In this document: piece after piece, positions 59,664 through 64,000 of the stretch
How positions within the stretch are numbered: the first letter of the stretch is position 1
Layout of the letters: each line of letters opens with the position of its first letter
Assembly (NCBI GenBank): GCA_964434575.1
Contig: CAYSWB010000001.1
Coordinates: forward strand, 59,051 to 123,050
DNA: 64,000 nt
Origin: DAORHV01 sp964434575
GTDB lineage: Bacteria; Patescibacteriota; Gracilibacteria; Peribacterales; Peribacteraceae
Direction: 5' to 3'
Notes under the pieces: generated by a model
What the model was told of the DNA's origin: nothing
Seen by the model: only the letters and a program-made list of their open reading frames with translations
The model's database searches: none
Program-made: the position numbers and the translations under genes

Positions 59664-59692
59664 TTGCAGAAATGTCAATTTTACTGTACAAT
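59664..59692 (+). promoter_or_regulatory. Promoter of the 37-aa membrane protein
   Basis: TTGCAG (59664-59669), a 17-bp spacer and TACAAT (59687-59692). The leader of about 20 nt ends CCAATACACATATG (59709-59722), 13 of 14 bases as at 26217-26230. Confidence 0.6.
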
Positions 59693-59719
59693 AGTGAAAG
59701 TACTTCTTCCAATACACAT

Positions 59720-59833
59720 ATGTTCCACCGTCACACGATGGACCGCCAGACCCGCGAGAAGATGATCGCGCTCAGCATCCTCTGGGCCGTGTTCGCCTCC
59801 GCATTCCTGGTCGTGGTCGGCTCGATGTTCTAG
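59720..59833 (+). CDS. Single-pass membrane mini-protein, 37 aa
   Basis: A short basic N-terminal part (MFHRHTMDRQTREK) followed by one hydrophobic helix (MIALSILWAVFASAFLVVVG) and SMF. It has a clear promoter and a strong terminator of its own, so it is very probably expressed. Such mini-proteins often bind and modulate larger membrane complexes, but no partner is indicated. The leader motif links it to the 26228-glgP operon, which may mean shared control. Confidence 0.65.
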   Translation: MFHRHTMDRQTREKMIALSILWAVFASAFLVVVGSMF

Positions 59834-59860
59834 TCGGCGACGTTCATACCCTTCGCTTGT

Positions 59861-59894
59861 AAAAAAAACCCTCCGGTCTCCCGGAGGGTTTTCC
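59861..59894. terminator. Bidirectional terminator
   Basis: An 8-bp stem CCCTCCGG/CCGGAGGG with a 4-nt loop, flanked by A8 on the left and T4 on the right. It serves the 37-aa gene on the plus strand and the SLH gene on the minus strand, where eight T residues follow. Confidence 0.9.
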
Positions 59895-59905
59895 ATATGG
59901 CGTGA

Positions 59906-61597
59906 TTACTGGAAGCGCGTGCCGCGGACGATGGGCGCGACCTTGCTCTCGATCCACTTGAAGCGGCCGGATTGGTCGGTCCACCACACGGCGCCGAGCG
60001 CCTCGGGCGAACCGCCCTGGTTCAGGCTGACCTCCAGGCTGCCGACGCCGCCGGTGACCGGCAGGTCGGACTTCAGCTCCAGCGACAATGCGGCGCCGGA
60101 CGGGATCTGCCCGATCTCGTTTGGCAGGTTGCTGCACGTGATGACGTTGCTGCTCATGGTGCAGGGAGTGGCGATGCCGCCGGCCTTGCCGACGCGGATG
60201 TTCTTCATGTCCACGCTGCCGGTGCGCAGGACATCGAACACCAGGTCGGTGAGACCCAGCGTCTTGCCGGCGATGGCATCACCCGTGAAGGTGAACGTGC
60301 CGAGCGTGACGCCCGTTCCCGAGGCCACCGGCGCCGTCGCCGGACCGCTCATGCCGACAGTGGCGATGCGGCCGAACGAGGTCTGATGCTTGGGGAACGG
60401 ACCGGTGACGTTGAGGCTGACGCTGGTGTTGCTCGGATCGCCGACGAGCGTGAGCTTGAAGGTGCGGACCTGCAGCAGGCGATCGGAGGCGCCGTTGTTC
60501 TCCGGCGTGCGGATGACCGCGCGGACGACCAGGCGGACGTCGGTGTTGGCGGCCACGGCGTAGCCCTGCTCCGGCGTCAGCGTGGCTTCGTAGTATTGCT
60601 TGTAGTCGGCCGGGTTGGCGTTCAGGCGCTGGCGCAGCGTGGCGATGACGACGCCTTGCTCGTTGGTGAGTTCCAACACGTCGATCGAGGGGACTTCCTG
60701 GAACAGCGTCACTTCCGCTGCACGGATCTTGGCGTTCTCGGTGGGACGGATGACACCGTCGGCGATGGCGTCCGACGTGCGGCCGACCATCAGGAAATGA
60801 CTGGCCGAGGGAATGGTGTATCCGAAGGACGAAGCGGACGACTGCGACGAGGACGTGGACGAGGCAGACGACGATGACGAGGCCGGCGCGCTGCTCTGGC
60901 TGCTGCTCATGGAGCTGCTGGACGACGACGGGGGAACGTACTCGCCGCGCTCGGCCAGACGGTAGTTCTTCAGCTGGCCCTGCGACTCGGCCAGGAAGGC
61001 TGCGGCCAGGCGGGCCATTTGTCCGCGAGTGAGCTCGGCATCAAACGGCAGGTTCACGGAGAGGGCCGTGCCGTGCTCGATGGCCGCGCGATAGTACGGA
61101 TCGAACCACTGGTCCCCTGGTTCGTTCACCAATTGGTACTCGTACAACTCGGCGAGGATCTTCAGCGCTTCGGCGTAGTTCACATTGCGCTCGGGCTTCA
61201 GCGGCCACTGCTCCTTGGGCAAGCGGGCGTCGGGGTAGCCGCTCACGATGCCCTGCTCTTTGCCGAAGCAGGCGTAGGGCATGAACCACGCGTCGAGCGG
61301 GACGTCGGAGAAACACGCTTCGTCGGGGCCGATGTAGGCGTCCATGAAGTTCGTGTACACCGTTTCCACCACGATCTTCAGGAACTCCGCGCGGTTGAGC
61401 CTGCTATCCGGACGGAACGTGCCGTCGTCGTAACCGCGAACCACCTCCTCGCCGGTGAGCAGGCTGATGGCGGCGGACTCGGGCGTGGAAGGATCCACGT
61501 CGGAGTAGGGAAGATGAGTGCGCTGAAAATCCAGGGCGAAGGCCGTCAGAGGGACGGCAAAGAGGGCCGTGACGGCCAGAAACTTGCGGTTGATCAT
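59906..61597 (-). CDS. SLH-domain surface protein with Ser-rich linker, 563 aa
   Basis: An exported surface protein. A signal peptide (FLAVTALFAVPLTAFA) is followed by about three SLH motifs: ISLLTGEEVVRGYDDGTFRP with RAEFLKIVVETV, EQGIVSGYPDARLP with NYAEALKILAELY, and IEHGTALSVNLPFDAELTRG with QMARLAAAFL. SLH domains bind secondary cell-wall polymer in other bacteria. A Ser-rich linker (residues about 225-260) leads to beta-rich domains with no known family. No C-terminal anchor is seen. ATG 61597 follows TATACT by exactly 6 nt. It may be a structural S-layer-like or adhesion protein. Confidence 0.85.
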   Translation of the reverse strand: MINRKFLAVTALFAVPLTAFALDFQRTHLPYSDVDPSTPESAAISLLTGEEVVRGYDDGTFRPDSRLNRAEFLKIVVETVYTNFMDAYIGPDEACFSDVPLDAWFMPYACFGKEQGIVSGYPDARLPKEQWPLKPERNVNYAEALKILAELYEYQLVNEPGDQWFDPYYRAAIEHGTALSVNLPFDAELTRGQMARLAAAFLAESQGQLKNYRLAERGEYVPPSSSSSSMSSSQSSAPASSSSSASSTSSSQSSASSFGYTIPSASHFLMVGRTSDAIADGVIRPTENAKIRAAEVTLFQEVPSIDVLELTNEQGVVIATLRQRLNANPADYKQYYEATLTPEQGYAVAANTDVRLVVRAVIRTPENNGASDRLLQVRTFKLTLVGDPSNTSVSLNVTGPFPKHQTSFGRIATVGMSGPATAPVASGTGVTLGTFTFTGDAIAGKTLGLTDLVFDVLRTGSVDMKNIRVGKAGGIATPCTMSSNVITCSNLPNEIGQIPSGAALSLELKSDLPVTGGVGSLEVSLNQGGSPEALGAVWWTDQSGRFKWIESKVAPIVRGTRFQ

Positions 61598-61603
61598 GGG
61601 CGC

Positions 61604-61609
61604 AGTATA
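61604..61609 (-). promoter_or_regulatory. -10 box of the SLH gene (leaderless)
   Basis: TATACT on the minus strand, 6 nt before the ATG at 61597. Confidence 0.6.
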
Positions 61610-61627
61610 CACCCGCCCGGGCTTTGC

Positions 61628-61633
61628 TAGACT
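61628..61633 (+). promoter_or_regulatory. -10 box of the 61640 gene (leaderless)
   Basis: TAGACT, 6 nt before the ATG at 61640. Only 18 bp separate it from the divergent SLH -10 box. Confidence 0.55.
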
Positions 61634-61639
61634 TCGGAC

Positions 61640-61894
61640 ATGAAAACACCCGTAGCGGGCGTACTCGGCGCCGTAGTCGTGATCATCGGCTTGTCGTTGG
61701 TGTTCGCGGTGAACGTGGCCAGCCGCCACGCGCCGCCGAAGGTCGAGCCGCGTGCCACCGGACCCAAAGACACGTGCCAAAGCGACCGTGACTGCTGGTG
61801 CGCCGCGTTCGACGGCGCGGAGTTCATCCCGGGGGTATTCGTGAAAAGCACCTGCGAAGACAAGGGTACGTGCGCACCGTGCCTATACGAATGA
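61640..61894 (+). CDS. Membrane-anchored Cys-containing small protein, 84 aa
   Basis: One N-terminal hydrophobic helix (PVAGVLGAVVVIIGLSLVFA) and a 55-residue outer part with six Cys (DTCQSDRDCWCAAFDG, STCEDKGTCAPCLYE), probably disulphide-bonded. I do not recognise the family. Its TGA overlaps the ATG of the TSUP transporter (ATGA at 61891-61894), so they are translated together, and it may be an accessory to that transporter. The leaderless start is backed by TAGACT at 6 nt. Confidence 0.7.
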   Translation: MKTPVAGVLGAVVVIIGLSLVFAVNVASRHAPPKVEPRATGPKDTCQSDRDCWCAAFDGAEFIPGVFVKSTCEDKGTCAPCLYE

Positions 61895-62661
61895 GCGACG
61901 TGTTGCAGTTTGCGGCATTGGTCGTCGCCGGATTCATCGGCGGATATTACGGCGCCGCGGTGGGTTCGGCCGGCCTGATGAGCGTGCCCGTGCTCATCTT
62001 GTTCGGATTCACGCCCTACGCGGCGGTGGCCACGACGCGGCCGGCGGCATTCGTGCTGGAAAGCATGAGTGCGCTGCGGTACCGGCGTGAAGGCAAAATC
62101 ACGAACGCGGATATCAAGAAGGGCGCGATCCTCGGCTTGTTCGGCTCGGTGGGCTCCGTGGCCGGCGCCATGTTCATCGGAACGGTGAGCGACCAGACGC
62201 TGCGGTTGTTGTTCGCGCTGGTGATCGTCTCCATGCTGTCGTTCCTGCTGGCAAAGCCGGACTGGGGCACGCGCCAGCGGCGGGAGCGGGAGAAACACCT
62301 GCTGGTCGTCGGCCTCGTCACGATGGTGGCCGGCACGTACGCAGGGTTCTTTGGATTCACGTTCGGCACGCTCATGACCATCGTGCTGGTGTCGTTCGGC
62401 AGCACGCTGCTGCACGCCGCCTCGCTCAGCCGGATCATCGGCATGTTCACGTGTCTGGCCGCCACGGCGGTATTCGTCCAGAAAGGCTCCATCGACTACC
62501 CGGCCGCCATCGCGCTTGGGCTGGGCTTCGGCTGGGGCGGCTGGATGGGCGCCGGAGCGGGCGCCAAAAAAGGCAACGCGTACATCAAGAAGCTGCTGGT
62601 ATTCGTGGTGGTCGTCTCGGTGTTGAAGCTGGTGTGGGACTACGTCTCGGCGCTGGGCTGA
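61891..62661 (+). CDS. TSUP (TauE/SafE/YfcA) family transporter, 256 aa
   Basis: A membrane protein of about eight helices in two repeated halves (GGYYGAAVGSAGLMSVPVLI with TTRPAAFVLESMSALRYR, and GTYAGFFGFTFGTLMTIVLV with SLSRIIGMFTCLAATAVF). The glycine-rich first loop and the family's typical order of small residues support TSUP, whose members move sulphite, sulphonates, sulpholactate or other anions. Substrate unknown. It is coupled to the Cys-rich membrane protein upstream; the Cys residues and a sulphur-compound transporter would go together, but that is only suggestive. Confidence 0.88.
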   Translation: MSDVLQFAALVVAGFIGGYYGAAVGSAGLMSVPVLILFGFTPYAAVATTRPAAFVLESMSALRYRREGKITNADIKKGAILGLFGSVGSVAGAMFIGTVSDQTLRLLFALVIVSMLSFLLAKPDWGTRQRREREKHLLVVGLVTMVAGTYAGFFGFTFGTLMTIVLVSFGSTLLHAASLSRIIGMFTCLAATAVFVQKGSIDYPAAIALGLGFGWGGWMGAGAGAKKGNAYIKKLLVFVVVVSVLKLVWDYVSALG

Positions 62662-62665
62662 GAAC

Positions 62666-63367
62666 TCAGACACGCTTCTTAGTGTTCAGCAACAAGCCGT
62701 CCGGTTTCAGCAGGAGTCGCTGCAACTCGATGACCGTTTCCAGCTGGCATTCACCCAGTTCCCTGTCTTCGGGAGGAAGCGAACCTTCTTCTACGTGGGG
62801 GTATTCGCTCGCGCCGAAGAGATCGATGACCACGTCTTGGGCGCCGAGGATGTGCGGATGGCGCGCGACCGCCTGACCCAGGGTGCAGTTCAGCAATTCG
62901 ACGCGCGTGGCGTCTCGCATGGCCTGACATGCCATCAACATCCGGAAAATGCGGTCGAGCTGTTGGCGGAATGGGCTGGCACCGAACTCCGCGAGGCGCA
63001 TCGCTCCCGTCAGAAGCTCTTCAGCCGTGCCGTAATCCAGCGGATCTATCACCAGCGGCGGCTGGCCGGGCTGGCGCAAGGAAGACAGGTGCGGCATGAA
63101 TTCCGAAACGCCGGGCCCGACTTCGGCGAACCGCTTGCCCGCGGCCGCATGCTGCTCCGCGAAAGCGAGAAATGGAATGACGCGCTTGTATTCTTCGACA
63201 GTGCGTCCGGTGGAAAGCGTTTTCGTCCGGCGGTCTTCCAGCACCACGCCCAACGCTTTATCACCGGCGAAGTCCTTCGTCACCTGGAGTACATACGGAT
63301 TACTGGTGTCTTGCGGGACCACCAGGGAAATATCCTCGTCGCCGAAGACAGTCGTACGTAATGCCAT
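62666..63367 (-). CDS. Methyltransferase-like hypothetical protein, 233 aa
   Basis: Probably a Rossmann-type, SAM-binding fold: GKRFAEVGPGVSEFMPHL looks like motif I (E-V-G-P-G), PPLVIDPLDYG like the acidic strand 2, DVVIDLFGASEYP like motif IV and LQRLLLKPDGLLL like the strand 5/6 end (K-P-G-G). It is shorter than most methyltransferases and no subfamily is evident. ATG 63367 lies 8 nt after TATAGT. It converges on the transporter gene with a 4-nt gap. Substrate unknown. Confidence 0.6.
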   Translation of the reverse strand: MALRTTVFGDEDISLVVPQDTSNPYVLQVTKDFAGDKALGVVLEDRRTKTLSTGRTVEEYKRVIPFLAFAEQHAAAGKRFAEVGPGVSEFMPHLSSLRQPGQPPLVIDPLDYGTAEELLTGAMRLAEFGASPFRQQLDRIFRMLMACQAMRDATRVELLNCTLGQAVARHPHILGAQDVVIDLFGASEYPHVEEGSLPPEDRELGECQLETVIELQRLLLKPDGLLLNTKKRV

Positions 63368-63417
63368 AGTTGCCAACTATATATTTTTGTTTTTTATTCG
63401 TAAAGAGCGGAGCAGTG

Positions 63418-63996
63418 CTAAAACAGCCTTGGAAACAGTGCTCCCGTCTTGTTTTTGTAGGCACGGTATTCGTCGCCGTAGGCCTCTTCCAACTTGCGCT
63501 CCTCAATGGGCGTGCGCACGACGATCACGAACAGAATGGCAAACAGGAAGCCGCCGCCCATGAACCAGTTGGCGGTCATGAGAAGTATGGCGGTGCCGAG
63601 CAGGAGAAACGCGACGTACATGGGATGACGCACGTACTTGTACGGACCGGTCTTCACCACGTGCCCACCCGGACGGATGTCGACGGTGGTCGTGAAATTG
63701 CGCGACAGGTGGATGTGTTGCCAGAGCGTGAGCGCCGCGCTGAGCACTGCGAGGCCGATGCCCGTCCAGCGCCATGCCTCCGGCAGAGGAAATTGCGACC
63801 ACACCATCCAAGGCGGCCACAAGATGTACGCGATGTACGTTGCGGCCAGCGGCAACCCCACGGCGAACCGCACGACCTTGAACGATCCCTCGTCCTTGAT
63901 GGACTCGCGCACGCCAGTGGCGCCGTATGCCAAGCCATGGAAGTACAGCCGGGTGCCCACGACAACGAGGAGCGTGACCAGGAACGCGGTGTGCAT
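63418..63996 (-). CDS. Isoprenylcysteine/phospholipid methyltransferase-like membrane protein
   Basis: A small integral membrane methyltransferase of the ICMT/PEMT superfamily. Five to six hydrophobic helices are followed by the conserved C-terminal block: GGHVVKTGPYKYVRHPMYVA (SAM-binding), then ERKLEEAYGDEYRAYK near the end. Bacterial members methylate lipids or are of unknown substrate. The start is taken at 63996, four bases from the window edge, so a longer N-terminus or an upstream start cannot be excluded; the length of 192 residues is normal for the family. Confidence 0.85.
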   Translation of the reverse strand: MHTAFLVTLLVVVGTRLYFHGLAYGATGVRESIKDEGSFKVVRFAVGLPLAATYIAYILWPPWMVWSQFPLPEAWRWTGIGLAVLSAALTLWQHIHLSRNFTTTVDIRPGGHVVKTGPYKYVRHPMYVAFLLLGTAILLMTANWFMGGGFLFAILFVIVVRTPIEERKLEEAYGDEYRAYKNKTGALFPRLF

Positions 63997-64000
63997 GTGG

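Noticed and set aside
60839..60940. Low-complexity repeat resembling a microsatellite
   Set aside because: It is the codon run of the Ser-rich linker in the SLH protein, using several Ser codons; a protein feature, not a DNA repeat element.
1..64000. Recoding of UGA as glycine (Gracilibacteria/Absconditabacteria code)
   Set aside because: UGA ends several well-defined genes (19611, 52704, 61892, 9914) and is not found inside conserved frames.
1..64000. CRISPR array, cas genes, transposase or integrase
   Set aside because: No regularly spaced repeats and no recognisable Cas, DDE, tyrosine or serine recombinase motifs in any frame.

Overview
The window is GC-rich, gene-dense bacterial DNA. 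UGA, UAA and UAG all act as stops, so the UGA-recoded Gracilibacteria/Absconditabacteria code can be excluded. Several traits suggest a small-genome lineage of the Patescibacteria (Candidate Phyla Radiation) type, perhaps Peregrinibacteria-like: Ser-rich linkers in envelope proteins, SLH and Cys-rich (DUF4215-type) surface proteins, many small unique proteins, a giant gene, tight packing and a PabB-PabC fusion. I cannot fix the phylum from this window.

Layout. 1-9457: truncated metK, two small unknowns, a PGRP amidase-SpoIID fusion, a GT4 glycosyltransferase, an unknown of possible kinase-like fold, serS and a PhyH dioxygenase. 9519-10842: a compact operon of two mini-proteins and an exosortase/archaeosortase-like enzyme. 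10907-14880: uvrB and a putative clan CD (caspase-like) cysteine peptidase. 14881-16130: an insert-like segment with a planctomycete-style LEDRTTP protein. 16212-22474: galU, pabBC/pabA, a leader-ORF/hairpin/basic mini-protein unit, a Sel1 lipoprotein, Hsp20 and an XRE regulator. 22588-28435: recJ, a four-helix-bundle gene bracketed by inverted repeats, phosphomannomutase, an unknown and glucan phosphorylase. 28495-30724: two unknowns, tRNA-Asp, a decayed tRNA-Asp copy, an AT-rich HEPN-like gene and a Lys-rich mini-protein. 30741-37141: FkbM methyltransferase, malic enzyme, MFS transporter, NaV-like channel and a long helical unknown. 37196-51304: a three-gene operon ending in a 4397-residue giant protein that takes up a fifth of the window. 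51439-64000: a YfiH-like protein, a membrane-tethered sigma-like protein paired with a Cys-rich surface protein, yraN, comM, pyrF, an SLH protein, a TSUP transporter and two methyltransferase-like genes.

Expression signals are unusually readable. In at least twenty genes a TANNNT -10 hexamer lies only 6-9 nt before the start codon, so their transcripts should be leaderless or nearly so. A second class has a TTG(T/C)C(G/A)-N16-hexamer promoter and a short C-rich leader containing CCCCACA. Shine-Dalgarno sites are mostly absent; the clear exception is the 34-residue basic protein at 20533. Convergent genes often share or abut stop codons.

Functionally the window mixes housekeeping genes (SAM synthesis, Ser-tRNA charging, excision repair, RecJ, folate precursor, UMP synthesis), sugar-phosphate and glycogen metabolism (galU, pmm, glgP), and envelope building (PGRP/SpoIID, SLH, exosortase, giant protein, Cys-rich surface protein with sigma-like partner).
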